This document shows, in pieces, positions 49,605 through 59,839 of a stretch of DNA of 64,000 nucleotides. This DNA is from JAMHWF01 sp048500255 (GTDB lineage: Bacteria; Pseudomonadota; Gammaproteobacteria; Burkholderiales; Burkholderiaceae_C): contig JASNYH010000003.1 of assembly GCA_048500255.1 (NCBI GenBank), positions 1 to 64,000 of the forward strand. The letters are read 5' to 3'. Position 1 is the stretch's first letter. Each line of letters starts with the position of its first letter. The notes under the pieces were generated by a model. It was not told where the DNA came from. It did not search any database and saw nothing but the letters and a program-made list of their open reading frames with translations. The position numbers and the translations under genes were made by a program.

Positions 49605-50915
49605 TCAGCGCGCCATCGCGCCCATCGGTCCGCCGCGCAGCTCGTCGCTGCGCCGGTCGGCGCCGGCGACTGCGCGCTCGGCGTCGACGACGCGCGGCTG
49701 CACGCGCTGCCCCGGCTCGGCGGCGGCATCGAGCAGCACGACGGCGCCGTCGGTCAAGCCGCTGCGCACTTCGACGCGATCGAGCGTGCGCAGGCCGAGC
49801 TGCAGCTCGCGCTCGACCGCGCGGCCCTGCTCGACGACGAGCACGCGGCCGCGCGCGTCGTCGCCGCCCGGCCGCAGCGCGCGCAGCGGCAGCAGGCGGG
49901 CGTCGGCGCGCTCGCCGGTGACGACTTCGACCGACAGCGTCATGTCTTCGCGCAGGAAGTCGGGCGCCGTGCCGTCGGGCCGCAGCCGCACCTCGACGGC
50001 GCCGCGCAGCGCGTCGACGCCCGGCGCCAGCCGCACGATGCGCGCCGCGAACGGCTGCGCCGGAAAGGCGTCGGCGACGACGCGCGCGCGCTGGCCGGGC
50101 GCCAGCATCGCGAGGTAGCGCTCGTCGACCGGCGCGACGATCTCGGTCGGCCCGTCGATCGCCAGTCGCAGCAGCGCGCGGCCCGGCTGCACGATCTGCC
50201 CGGGCTCGACATCGCGCTCGATGACGCGCCCGGGCGCCGGCGCGCGCAGCGTGGCCTGCGCGAGCCGGGCGCGCGCAAGCTCGGCGGCAGCGACGGCGGC
50301 GTCGAGCTGGGCGCGCGTGGCGGCCGTCTCGGCGCCGCGCTCGCGGTTGGCCTCGGCCTGCACGCGCGCCGCGTCGCGCTGGCTGCGCGCGACGAGCAGC
50401 GCACGCTCGGCGTCGTCGACGCGCGAGCGGCTGACGTAGCCCTGCGCGACGAGCTCGCGGGCGCGCTCGAGCTCGCGCGCGGCGACTTGCAGCGTGGCCT
50501 CGGCCTGCGCGAGCGCGGCGTCGGCGGCCGGCCGCGCGACACCCTGCTGCGCCGCCTGGCGCGCCCGCGCCTGGCGCAGCGCGGCGTCGGCCTGCGTCAC
50601 GGCGGCGCGCAGTTCGTCGTCCTCGAGCTGCAGCAGCACGGCGTCGCGCTCGAAGCGGTCGCCCTCGCGCACCGCGACGCGCGCGACGCGGCCCGTCAGC
50701 GTCGGCCCGATGTCGACGCGCGCCGGCGTCTCGACGCGCGCCGTGAACTGCAGCGTGCGCAACAGCGGCCCGCGCCGCGGCTCGACGGCGTCGACCACCG
50801 GCGGGCGCGTCGTCAGCCAGGCGACCGAGGCGGCGGTGGCCAGCAGCACGGCGCCGAGCGCGAGCCGTAGGCGGCGCGCGCGTGCTCGGCGCTGCGCAGC
50901 GGGATCGACAGCCAT
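49605..50915 (-). CDS. HlyD/MacA-type membrane fusion protein
   Basis: A 436-residue periplasmic adaptor anchored by an N-terminal helix (about 16-35). The lipoyl-type half motif VARVAVREGDRFERDAVLLQ, a long Ala/Arg/Glu-rich coiled-coil hairpin (about 110-210), the second half motif TLRAPAPGRVIERDVEPGQI and barrel domains follow. ATG 50915 begins just inside ruvB's downstream end. With the permease and ATPase it forms a DevBCA/MacAB-like exporter; no outer-membrane TolC gene is linked, so a shared channel is likely. The cargo is unknown. Confidence 0.9.
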   Translation of the reverse strand: MAVDPAAQRRARARRLRLALGAVLLATAASVAWLTTRPPVVDAVEPRRGPLLRTLQFTARVETPARVDIGPTLTGRVARVAVREGDRFERDAVLLQLEDDELRAAVTQADAALRQARARQAAQQGVARPAADAALAQAEATLQVAARELERARELVAQGYVSRSRVDDAERALLVARSQRDAARVQAEANRERGAETAATRAQLDAAVAAAELARARLAQATLRAPAPGRVIERDVEPGQIVQPGRALLRLAIDGPTEIVAPVDERYLAMLAPGQRARVVADAFPAQPFAARIVRLAPGVDALRGAVEVRLRPDGTAPDFLREDMTLSVEVVTGERADARLLPLRALRPGGDDARGRVLVVEQGRAVERELQLGLRTLDRVEVRSGLTDGAVVLLDAAAEPGQRVQPRVVDAERAVAGADRRSDELRGGPMGAMAR

Positions 50916-50929
50916 GTCGGGGAAAGCGG

Positions 50930-51988
50930 CTAGTCGCCGAACAACTCGCCGGCGCGCGCCGGCGGTGCGATGCCGAGGTGGCGCCATGCCGCCGGCGTCG
51001 CGACGCGGCCGCGCGGCGTGCGCTGCAGGTAGCCCTGCTGGATCAGGTAGGGCTCGATCACGTCCTCGATCGTGCCCGGCTCCTCGCCGATCGCGGCGGC
51101 GACGTTGTCGAGGCCGACCGGGCCGCCGTCGAAGCGGTGGATCACGGCCTCGAGCAGCTTGCGGTCCATCACGTCGAAGCCGAGCGGGTCGACGTCGAGC
51201 ATCGCCAACGCGCGGTCGGCCACGGGGCGCGTGACGCGGCCGTCGCCCTTGACCTGCGCATAGTCGCGCACACGGCGCAGCAGCCGGTTGGCGATGCGGG
51301 GCGTGCCGCGCGAGCGGCGCGCGATCTCGTGCGCGCCTTCGGCGTCGACCGCCACGTCGAGCAACCGGCCCGAGCGCGCGACGATGCGCGCCAGCTCGTC
51401 GGGCGTGTAGAACTCGAGCCGCGCAACGATGCCGAAGCGGTCGCGCAGCGGGTTGGTCAGCATGCCGGCGCGCGTCGTCGCGCCGATCAGCGTGAACGGC
51501 TGCAGGTCGAGCTTGATCGAGCGCGCGGCCGGGCCCTCGCCGATCATGATGTCGATCTGGTAGTCCTCGAGCGCCGGGTAGAGGATCTCCTCGACGACGG
51601 GCGACAGGCGATGGATCTCGTCGACGAAAAGGACGTCGTTCTTCTCGAGATTGGTGAGGATCGCGGCCAGGTCCTTGGGTTTCTCGAGCACCGGCCCCGA
51701 GGTCTGGCGCAGCTTGACGCCCAGCTCGTTGGCGACGATGTGGCTGAGCGTCGTCTTGCCCAACCCCGGCGGGCCGAACAGCAGCACGTGGTCGAGCGCC
51801 TCGCCGCGCTGGCGCGCCGCGCCGATGAAGATCTCGAGCTGCTCGCGCGCCTTGGCCTGGCCGACGTACTCGTCGAGCCCCTTCGGGCGCAGTGCGCGTT
51901 CGACCGCTTCCTCGTTGGGCGACGCCGGCGCCGCGCTGACGACGCGCGGCTGCTGCGCCGGGGCGAAGTCGTCGGTGCGGATGCTCAT
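50930..51988 (-). CDS. ruvB: Holliday junction branch migration ATPase RuvB
   Basis: A 352-residue AAA+ motor that drives branch migration with RuvA. Walker A FGPPGLGKTT, Walker B FVDEIHRLS, sensor and Arg finger in GATTRAGMLTNPLRDRFG, and the C-terminal winged helix with TPRGRVATPAAWRHLG are all present. Normally adjacent to ruvA; here ruvA is about 1 kb away with two copper genes between, on the other strand. Confidence 0.98.
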   Translation of the reverse strand: MSIRTDDFAPAQQPRVVSAAPASPNEEAVERALRPKGLDEYVGQAKAREQLEIFIGAARQRGEALDHVLLFGPPGLGKTTLSHIVANELGVKLRQTSGPVLEKPKDLAAILTNLEKNDVLFVDEIHRLSPVVEEILYPALEDYQIDIMIGEGPAARSIKLDLQPFTLIGATTRAGMLTNPLRDRFGIVARLEFYTPDELARIVARSGRLLDVAVDAEGAHEIARRSRGTPRIANRLLRRVRDYAQVKGDGRVTRPVADRALAMLDVDPLGFDVMDRKLLEAVIHRFDGGPVGLDNVAAAIGEEPGTIEDVIEPYLIQQGYLQRTPRGRVATPAAWRHLGIAPPARAGELFGD

Positions 51989-52028
51989 GCGCCATTATGA
52001 GAGCAGCTGCTGCACAATCGTGAGCGCC

Positions 52029-52433
52029 ATGACCGTCCGACCGTACGCCGTGCCGATCGCGCGCCTCGCCGCGTGGGCGCTGGTCATCGGCCTGCTGCTG
52101 AAGGCGGCGGCGCCGATGCTGGCGAGCTGGGCCGCCGGCGTGCGCGGGCTCGACGTCGCCGACGTGTGCAGCGTCTACGGCGTGGCCGTCGCCGATGCGA
52201 GGCGAGCGCCGATGCCGTCGTCGCCCGGCGGCGGCTCAATGCTCGGGCACGATGCCTGCACGCTCGCGTCGTTCGCTGGCGCGGCGCCGCTGCCGTCGCA
52301 GGGCGCGATCGTGCCGTTCTCGGCACCTGAGGCGTCGCCGGGCAGCGGCCTGCCGCGCGCCGCCGCGCCACCCTGCGATGCCTGCGCGCGCTGGGTGGCG
52401 CGACTACAGCACGCGCCGCCGGTGCGCACCTGA
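52029..52433 (+). CDS. DUF2946-like exported protein with Cys pair
   Basis: A 134-residue protein: membrane/signal segment (about 12-33), then a Pro/Ser-rich body containing the motif GHDACTLASFAG and a C-terminal CDACARW. The His/Cys-rich pattern matches DUF2946 proteins that accompany copper genes. It lies 72 bases upstream of the PCu(A)C gene on the same strand. It is divergent from ruvB by 40 bases. The family has no assigned biochemical role. Confidence 0.7.
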   Translation: MTVRPYAVPIARLAAWALVIGLLLKAAAPMLASWAAGVRGLDVADVCSVYGVAVADARRAPMPSSPGGGSMLGHDACTLASFAGAAPLPSQGAIVPFSAPEASPGSGLPRAAAPPCDACARWVARLQHAPPVRT

Positions 52434-52505
52434 CGCTGTCCGACCCTTTCGTTCCACGGGCGCTCCGGCTTCATGCTGCCGTTGCCCACCTCTTTCGAGA
52501 CCATC

Positions 52506-52988
52506 ATGAAGTTCCATTCCCTCGTGGCCGGCCTGACGCTCGCCGTCGCCGCCACCATTTCCGTTCCCGCCACCGCCCAGTCCGCCACGGCACCGAAGAT
52601 CGACCATCCCTATGCGCGCGCCACGATGCCCGGCCAGCCCAACGGCGGCGGCTACCTGAAGATCGACAATGCCGGCGGCGCCGCCGATCGCCTCGTCGCC
52701 GCCAGCGCCGACGTGTCGCGCACCGTCGAGCTGCACACGATGAAGCTCGAGGGCGACGTGATGCGCATGCGCCAGATCGACGCCATCGACGTGCCCGCCG
52801 GCCAGACGGTCGAGCTCAAACCGGGCGGCATGCATCTGATGTTCATCGGGCTGAAGGCGCCGCTGAAGGCGGGCGACAGCTTTCCGGTGAAGCTGCGCTT
52901 CGAGAAGGCCGGCGAGCGCGTCGTCGAGGTCAAGGTCGAGGCGGCCGCGCCGGCCGCCGGCGGTCACGGCCACGGCATGAAGCACTGA
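52506..52988 (+). CDS. Periplasmic copper chaperone PCu(A)C
   Basis: A 160-residue periplasmic protein, signal peptide ending ATAQ at about residue 24. The copper motif is spread over VELHTMKLEGDVMRMRQ and GGMHLMFIGL, with the His and Met ligands in place. A His-rich tail (GGHGHGMKH) may add a second site. PCu(A)C hands Cu(I) to cytochrome oxidase CuA centres. ATG 52506 is chosen for the signal peptide. The stop is 33 bases from the convergent ruvA stop, with a GC hairpin between. Confidence 0.92.
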   Translation: MKFHSLVAGLTLAVAATISVPATAQSATAPKIDHPYARATMPGQPNGGGYLKIDNAGGAADRLVAASADVSRTVELHTMKLEGDVMRMRQIDAIDVPAGQTVELKPGGMHLMFIGLKAPLKAGDSFPVKLRFEKAGERVVEVKVEAAAPAAGGHGHGMKH

Positions 52989-53021
52989 CGCAGAGGCCGG
53001 CGCGCGCCGGCGCCTCGCGCG

Positions 53022-53594
53022 TCAGCGCGCAAGCGCCTTCAGCGCGAGCTTGATGCCGTCGGCTACGCCGACGTCGGCCGGCAGCGCCTTCAGCGCCGCA
53101 GCCGCCTCACGCTCGCTGTAGCCGAGCGCGATGAGCGCCTGCAGGATGTCGGCCTGCGCGTCGCTCGCCGCGTGCGCCGGCGCCGCGAGTTCGGTGCCGA
53201 GCTTGCCCTTGAGCTCGAGCAGCAGGCGCTCGGCCGTCTTCTTGCCGATGCCCGGCACCTTGACGAGCCGCGCGCTCTGCTGCGCCGAGACGGCCTGCGC
53301 CAGCTCGCCGACGCTCAGCCCGGACAGGATCGCCAGCGCCGTGCGCGGGCCGACGCCCGAGATGCGCACCAGCTGGCGGAACGTGGCGCGTTCCTCGACG
53401 GTGAGAAAGCCGAACAGCAGCTGAGCGTCCTCGCGCACGACGAGGTGCGTCAGCAGCACGACGGGCTCGCCGATCGCGGGCAGGTTGTAGAACGTGCTCA
53501 TCGGCACGTCGACCTCGTAGCCGACGCCGTGCACGTCGACGAGCAACTGGGGAGGGCTCTTGCCGGCCAGCAGGCCGCTCAGGCGTCCGATCAT
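53022..53594 (-). CDS. ruvA: Holliday junction DNA-binding protein RuvA
   Basis: A 190-residue protein that binds four-way junctions and loads RuvB. The N-terminal OB fold begins MIGRLSGLLAGKSPPQLLVD; the two helix-hairpin-helix motifs are in RQLVRISGVGPRTALAILSG and KVPGIGKKTAERLLLELKGK; the C-terminal domain III (ALIALGYSEREAAAALKAL) contacts RuvB. It is separated from ruvB by an opposite-strand copper module, so the pair cannot share a simple operon transcript. Confidence 0.98.
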   Translation of the reverse strand: MIGRLSGLLAGKSPPQLLVDVHGVGYEVDVPMSTFYNLPAIGEPVVLLTHLVVREDAQLLFGFLTVEERATFRQLVRISGVGPRTALAILSGLSVGELAQAVSAQQSARLVKVPGIGKKTAERLLLELKGKLGTELAAPAHAASDAQADILQALIALGYSEREAAAALKALPADVGVADGIKLALKALAR

Positions 53595-53637
53595 GGACGC
53601 GCATTATTCCCTGCCGGCGCAGGGCCGCGGCGCGGCT

Positions 53638-54291
53638 TCAGCGGCGGAACAGGCCCAGGCGCTGCGCCTCGAGCGCGGCCTCGGCGCGCGAGCTCACGTT
53701 GAGCTTGCGATAGATCTGCTTGACGTAGTCGGCGATCGTGTGGCGCGACAGGCTCAGCTGCACGCCGATCTCGGGCAGCGTGAAGCCCTTGGCCACGCGC
53801 AGCAGCACCTCGCTCTCGCGCTCGGTGAGCTGCACGTGCGGGATCGGGTGCTCCTCGGCCTGCGTCTTGGCCTGCGCCGCGAAGTGGGCGATGACGCGGC
53901 GCGCGATCGACGGCGACAGCGGCGGCTCGCCCTGGCTGATGCGCTGCAATTGCTCGGCGATCAGCTCGCGCGGCTGTTCCTTCAGGATGTAGCCGAACGC
54001 GCCGGCCTGCAGCGCGGGGAACAGGTGCTCGTCGCCGTCGTGGATCGTGACGACGACCGACTGCGCCTCGGGCTGCGTCTCGCGCAGCCGCGCGACGACG
54101 TCGACGCCCGAGCCGTCGGGCAGGCCGAGATCGATCAGGGCGAGGTCGAAGCGCACCGCCGACACCAGCTCGAGCGCGTCGTGCACGCGGGCCGCCTCCG
54201 AGACATGGGCCTGCGGGAACACCTGCAGCACGAGCGTCTTCATCCAGGCACGGATCTCGGGCAGGTCTTCGAGCAGCAGGATGGTGTTCAT
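53638..54291 (-). CDS. NarL/LuxR-type response regulator
   Basis: A 217-residue regulator. The receiver has Glu8-Asp9, phospho-acceptor Asp54 (LALIDLGLPDG) and Lys in GYILKEQP. The C-terminal LuxR helix-turn-helix is LTERESEVLLRVAKGFTLPE followed by LSRHTIADYVKQIYRKL. It lies 81 bases downstream of the histidine kinase on the same strand, evidently its partner. Target genes are not indicated. Confidence 0.92.
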   Translation of the reverse strand: MNTILLLEDLPEIRAWMKTLVLQVFPQAHVSEAARVHDALELVSAVRFDLALIDLGLPDGSGVDVVARLRETQPEAQSVVVTIHDGDEHLFPALQAGAFGYILKEQPRELIAEQLQRISQGEPPLSPSIARRVIAHFAAQAKTQAEEHPIPHVQLTERESEVLLRVAKGFTLPEIGVQLSLSRHTIADYVKQIYRKLNVSSRAEAALEAQRLGLFRR

Positions 54292-54372
54292 GGCGCGACC
54301 TTTACAGGCGGGTACGAGACGGCGAACGATGGTAACAGCGGCCGTTGAGCGCTCGGCGCTGCGTCGCGCCGA

Positions 54373-56229
54373 TCACAGCGGAAGCGTGAGGCGGATCACG
54401 GTTCCGTAGCCCGGACCCGACTCGACGAGACACTGGCCCTGCAACTGCTTGGCGCGGTGCTTCATGCTCGCCATGCCGTGGCCGCGGTCGAGCTTGCCGT
54501 CGAGCTCGAGAGGGATGCCGTTGCCGTTGTCCTGGATCGTGAGCACGAAGTCACCGCGCTTGACGGCTCCGTGGAAGGTGCAGCGCGAGGCGCCGCTGTG
54601 CTTGATGATGTTGCTGGTGGCCTCGCGCAGGATGCGCGTGGTCTGCACGTAGGCGCGCGCCGACAGCGTCTGCGTCGGCTCCTCGGCGGGGTTCGTCCAC
54701 TCGGCCGAGATGCCCGCCTGGCCGAGCCGCGCCATCACTTCGGCGCGCCAGTCGCCGAGTGCGTCGGCCAGGCGCACCGGCTTGCCGGTCAGGCCGCGCA
54801 CCGACAGGCGCATCTCCTCGAGCGCCTCGCGCGCCAGCGTCGAGATGCGGTCGTTGTCGCTGGTGTGCACGATCGTCAGCAGCTTGGCGCCGAGGTCGTC
54901 GTGCAGGTCGGCGGCGATGCGCTTGCGCTCGCGCTCCGTCACCTGCTCGACCCGCATGTCGGCGAGCTGGCTGTAGTGGCGCTCGACTTCCGTCGTCATC
55001 TCGTTGAGGCGGCGCTCGAGCATGCTGCGCCCGGCCTCGGCGGCGCCGAGCGCGCGCGCGTGTACCTGCATCATGCGCAGGCCGATCGCGATGAAGGCCG
55101 CCGGCAGCACGTAGTGCAGGGCGAGCAGCCGCGGCGGCACGACCAGCCATCGGTGCTGCGACGCGAACTCGAGCGCCACCGTCAGCGCCACGGCCGACAG
55201 CAGCACGAGCATGACCCAGAACTCCTTGCGGTGCGCGCGCCACGCGAACCACAGGTAGACCCACGAGGCGAGGACGACTTCGAGCGCCAGCAGCGCCCAC
55301 CAGGCGTTGGACAGCATGAACAGGCGGTCCGGCCCGGCGATCGCAAGGCTGGCCGGCACCATCGCGCACTGCGCGAGCAGCGCGGCGTCGATCGCGCGAT
55401 GCACCAGCCCGGCGTAGCGCAGCAGGAACAGCACGGCGCAGGCGGCCGCCAGCGGCACGGTCGCGCACACCAGCCACTCGACGACGGCGCTGCCGAGCGG
55501 CATGTCGCGCAGCCATTGGCGCGCCGACAGCGCGGCCCAGCCGACGGCGAGCAGGCCGAAGAACGTGAGGTGCGACAGGCGGTCGTCGAGCCAGCCCATC
55601 GCGAGCATCAGCAGCCCCAGCACGAGCATCGCGGCGCCGATGAACATCGGCAACGTGACGTTCCACCACGTTCGCCGTTCGTGGCGCGCCGCCAGCTCGC
55701 CGTGCGGCCCGAAGACGACGGCCGACAGCCCGCCGGCGCGCTGGCGCGCCGCGACGCGCTGCAGCGGCAGGCCGGCGACCTTGATGTCGAGCACGTTGCC
55801 GTGCGGGTGCAGCAGCGCGGCGGGCAGCTCGACGAGCTGCGGGTAGTAGCAGTTGCGCGTCAGCGGCTCGACGAGGCGGCCGCCGCTGTGGATCGGCTCG
55901 CCGTTGAGCTGGATCTGGTAGGCACTGCACACGCGCTCGATGTACAGCGCCTGCAGGCCGACGGCGCCGGGCGCGTCGAAGCGCAGCCGGTACCACGTCG
56001 GCGTGTCGCCCGCCTCGCCCCATTCGTCGGGCAACGCGACCGACGCGCCGCGCGCGTCGTCGGGATAGCGGTCGGCGTCGCTGCGCACGGCGTGCGCGCG
56101 GTCGAGCACCACGGCCGTGGCCGATGCCCCGAGCGGCGACGCGAGGCCCGCCACGAGCGCGAGCAGCGCCACCAGCCAGGCGCGCCACGCCCTTACGGCG
56201 CGCTCGGTACGACGATGTGCGGACGGCAT
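54373..56229 (-). CDS. Membrane sensor histidine kinase with 7TM-type sensor region
   Basis: A 618-residue kinase. A signal segment (about 15-37) precedes a periplasmic beta-sandwich (40-185) with four Cys-free strands and one Cys pair (Cys101, Cys127), then seven or eight membrane helices (190-385), a coiled coil, and a HisKA_3 domain with His443 in IAADLHDDLGAKLL. The ATPase domain has NIIKHSGASR and QDNGNGIPLE. The layout resembles 7TMR-DISM receptors. Its signal is unknown; the regulator is the adjacent NarL-type gene. Confidence 0.9.
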   Translation of the reverse strand: MPSAHRRTERAVRAWRAWLVALLALVAGLASPLGASATAVVLDRAHAVRSDADRYPDDARGASVALPDEWGEAGDTPTWYRLRFDAPGAVGLQALYIERVCSAYQIQLNGEPIHSGGRLVEPLTRNCYYPQLVELPAALLHPHGNVLDIKVAGLPLQRVAARQRAGGLSAVVFGPHGELAARHERRTWWNVTLPMFIGAAMLVLGLLMLAMGWLDDRLSHLTFFGLLAVGWAALSARQWLRDMPLGSAVVEWLVCATVPLAAACAVLFLLRYAGLVHRAIDAALLAQCAMVPASLAIAGPDRLFMLSNAWWALLALEVVLASWVYLWFAWRAHRKEFWVMLVLLSAVALTVALEFASQHRWLVVPPRLLALHYVLPAAFIAIGLRMMQVHARALGAAEAGRSMLERRLNEMTTEVERHYSQLADMRVEQVTERERKRIAADLHDDLGAKLLTIVHTSDNDRISTLAREALEEMRLSVRGLTGKPVRLADALGDWRAEVMARLGQAGISAEWTNPAEEPTQTLSARAYVQTTRILREATSNIIKHSGASRCTFHGAVKRGDFVLTIQDNGNGIPLELDGKLDRGHGMASMKHRAKQLQGQCLVESGPGYGTVIRLTLPL

Positions 56230-56347
56230 GGGCGCGCATTGTGCAGGATGGGCCGCGCGGCGAGCGCGCGCCGCGGCGGCATTCGTGTACGACGGCGCGC
56301 CGCCGGCGGCGGCGCGACAATGCGGGCTCGCCTTGCCGCCCGACCCC

Positions 56348-57358
<1,011 letters not shown>

Positions 57359-57386
57359 TGGCGCGAGCCCGGGCGGAGCGAGCCTG

Positions 57387-57836
57387 ATGGTACCGGCGCG
57401 CCCGGCGCTCGCGCTGTCGCTGCAGTTCGCCGATGCGACGCACCGCGAGCGGCTGCCGCGCCACGCGGTGGCGCGCTGGATCCGCGCCGCGCTCGACGCG
57501 CCGGCCGAGATCGCGGTGCGCATCGTCGGCGAGGACGAAGGCCGGCGCCTGAACCGCGAGTTCCGCGGCAAGGACTACGCGACCAACGTGCTGACCTTCG
57601 ACTACCAGCGAGCGCCGCTCGTCGTCGCCGACATCGTGCTGTGCGCGCCCGTTGTCGCGCGCGAGGCGCGTGAGCGACGCGTCGACGTCGCGGCTCACTA
57701 CGCGCACCTGCTGGTGCACGGCACGCTGCACGCCCAGGGCCACGAGCACGAGAGGGCGGCCGAGGCGCGGCGGATGGAAGCGCGCGAGAGCGCCGTGCTC
57801 GCGGCGCTCGGCTTCGCCGATCCGTACGCGCGCTAA
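57387..57836 (+). CDS. ybeY: Endoribonuclease YbeY
   Basis: A 149-residue zinc RNase that matures the 3' end of 16S rRNA. The zinc motif is LLVHGTLHAQGHEHE, in which the usual Tyr-Asp is His-Glu while all three His are kept; the FRGKDYATNVLTF motif precedes it. The start is ATG 57387. Its stop TAA overlaps the stop of the convergent DMT gene. Confidence 0.95.
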   Translation: MVPARPALALSLQFADATHRERLPRHAVARWIRAALDAPAEIAVRIVGEDEGRRLNREFRGKDYATNVLTFDYQRAPLVVADIVLCAPVVAREARERRVDVAAHYAHLLVHGTLHAQGHEHERAAEARRMEARESAVLAALGFADPYAR

Positions 57837-58726
57837 CTGCCGCGCGGCGCGGCGGCGCGCGCCGGCCACAGCACCGACGCGATCGCCGCGACCATCAGCG
57901 CCATCGCGGCGCCGTCCTGCCAGTACAGCGTTTCGCCCAGCGCCAGCGCGCCCGAGACGACGCCGAGCACCGGGATCAGCATCACCGACAGCGTCGACGC
58001 CACCGGCGGCAGCGAGCGCGCGATGACGAGCCAGGCCGGCTGCGCGAAGCCGAACACGCCCACCGCGTTGTAGAGAATGGCGCCCCACGCGGGCGCGCCG
58101 GGCGCGACCCAGCGCTCGCGCTCGAACGCGACGGCGAGCAGCGTCAGCAGCAGCGTCGTAATCACCGTCATCCAGAACGCGATGGCGAGCGTGGGCACCG
58201 TCATGCGCGTGCGTCGCGTCTGCTGCGTGCCCAGGCCCCACGACGCCGCCGCGACCAGCATGCCCAGCGCCGCCCACGGCGCGCCCGCGAGGTGCTCGAA
58301 CTCGTGCCACAGCAGCAGCGCGACGCCGAGCCAGGCCGCCGCGACGCCGCCGAGCTGGCGCCGCGACAGGCGCTCGCGGTACAGCGCCAGGCCCCACAGC
58401 GCCGAGAACACCGGCATCGAGTAGGCGAGGATCGCGGCGCGGCCCGACGACAGCGCCTGCACCGCGAGGATCACGACGACGTGCCAGACGATCATGTTGG
58501 TGAACGCGAGCGTCGACAGCTCGCGCCACTGCGCGCGCGGCACCGTCAGCGGCGCCTTCATCAGGCGCATCGCCAGCAGCAGCGGCAGCAGGCCGAGCCA
58601 CATCGACAGCGCGCGGAACGTCAGCGGCGGCAGGTGGCTGACGCCGATCTTCATGATCGGCCAGTTCAGGCCCCAGATCAGCGTGAGCACCGCGAGCAGC
58701 GCCAGGTGGCGCGGCGCGAATGTCAT
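57833..58726 (-). CDS. EamA/DMT superfamily transporter
   Basis: A 297-residue inner-membrane protein with ten helices as two EamA repeats. LLAVLTLIWGLNWPIMKIGV begins the first repeat; ALGMLVAAASWGLGTQQ begins the second. Family members export small metabolites, often amino acids or purines; the substrate is unknown. It overlaps the corA-like gene by four bases (ATGA). Confidence 0.9.
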   Translation of the reverse strand: MTFAPRHLALLAVLTLIWGLNWPIMKIGVSHLPPLTFRALSMWLGLLPLLLAMRLMKAPLTVPRAQWRELSTLAFTNMIVWHVVVILAVQALSSGRAAILAYSMPVFSALWGLALYRERLSRRQLGGVAAAWLGVALLLWHEFEHLAGAPWAALGMLVAAASWGLGTQQTRRTRMTVPTLAIAFWMTVITTLLLTLLAVAFERERWVAPGAPAWGAILYNAVGVFGFAQPAWLVIARSLPPVASTLSVMLIPVLGVVSGALALGETLYWQDGAAMALMVAAIASVLWPARAAAPRGS

Positions 58727-59817
58727 GCGTGCGATTCCAGGTACTTCTTGCGCCGGAAGTACAGCCCCAGGCCGATCGCGACGGCGGCCATGAGGCCGAA
58801 CGCGATCCACGCTCCGGTGCTGCTGTGGATGAGCGGCAGCGCGTCGAAGTTCATGCCGAAGATGCCCGTGATCAGGTTCAGCGGCATGAAGATCGCCGTC
58901 AGCACGGTCAGCGTGCGCATGATGTCGTTGGTGCGGTGGCTCTGCGCCGAGAAGTGCATTTGCACCGCGGTCTCGGCCGACGACTCCAGGCGGCGCACGT
59001 GGCCGAGCACGCGCTCGATGTGCTCGAGCACGTCGCGCGAGCGCAGGCGCAGCAGCTCGCGCTCGCGCTGCGAGGCCGGATCGGCGGGGGCCGGCCAGTC
59101 GCCGAGTGCATCGATCCATTCCTGCATCGAACTGCGCTGGTCCTCGCAGGTGTCCTCGAGCAGGTGCAGCGCGTTGCGCGATTCGAGCAGCATCGGCCAG
59201 CTGCCGAAGCGGCCGCGCGGCGCGAACAGCTGCTGCTGCAGCTGGCCGAGCTGGCGCGTGAGCAGGCGGCGCAGCTCGAGATAGCTGTCGACCATGTGGT
59301 TGACCATGCGCAGCATCAGGTCGGCCGGGCTCGACGGCAGGCGCGCGCTGCGCGCCTCGCCGGCCTGCATCTGCTGCGCCAGGCGTTGCGCGAAGTGCTC
59401 GCGCACCAGGCAGTCGGCGGGATGCACGGTGAGCAGCACGCGGTCGAAGACGGCGAAGCCCACCGGCCGGGTGTCGATCGCCTCGAGGGCGCGCTGAGCC
59501 GCGGCGGGCGTGTCGTGCGCGTCGTCGACGAACAGGCCGGCGCTGCCGGCGCCGGCGGCGAGGCGACGGAAGATGAGCAGGTCGTAGGCCGACGTGTAGT
59601 CGAAGTGCGACGGCAGCTGGTTGCTCAGCAGGTCCGATATGTGCAGGTCGACGAGCTGCGCGCCGGTCCAGCGCTGCAGCGCGCTCTGCACCTCGGTCTG
59701 GCGCAGCTCGAACTCGCGGCGCGCGCTGCCGATCCAGACGAAGCCGTCGGGCGGCGGCGCCGCGGGCAGCTCGGCGAGCTCGGTGAACTGGTCCGGCGTG
59801 ACCAGAAAGACGCGCAT
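58723..59817 (-). CDS. corA: CorA family magnesium/divalent cation transporter
   Basis: A 364-residue protein. A large cytoplasmic funnel domain (1-300) precedes two C-terminal helices (about 305-355) joined by a loop with the signature FGMNFDALP, containing the GMN selectivity motif. The end RRKKYLESHA is basic. ATG 59817 is preferred to GTG 59835, which would add six residues. Compared with E. coli CorA (316) it is longer in the cytoplasmic half. The neighbouring DMT gene is co-transcribed. Confidence 0.92.
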   Translation of the reverse strand: MRVFLVTPDQFTELAELPAAPPPDGFVWIGSARREFELRQTEVQSALQRWTGAQLVDLHISDLLSNQLPSHFDYTSAYDLLIFRRLAAGAGSAGLFVDDAHDTPAAAQRALEAIDTRPVGFAVFDRVLLTVHPADCLVREHFAQRLAQQMQAGEARSARLPSSPADLMLRMVNHMVDSYLELRRLLTRQLGQLQQQLFAPRGRFGSWPMLLESRNALHLLEDTCEDQRSSMQEWIDALGDWPAPADPASQRERELLRLRSRDVLEHIERVLGHVRRLESSAETAVQMHFSAQSHRTNDIMRTLTVLTAIFMPLNLITGIFGMNFDALPLIHSSTGAWIAFGLMAAVAIGLGLYFRRKKYLESHA

Positions 59818-59839
59818 GGCGGGCGCCGCCGGCACCGGA

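Noticed and set aside
52989..53021. Bidirectional terminator between PCu(A)C and ruvA
   Set aside because: The GC-rich stem is imperfect and has no T-run on either side, so it was not listed as a terminator.
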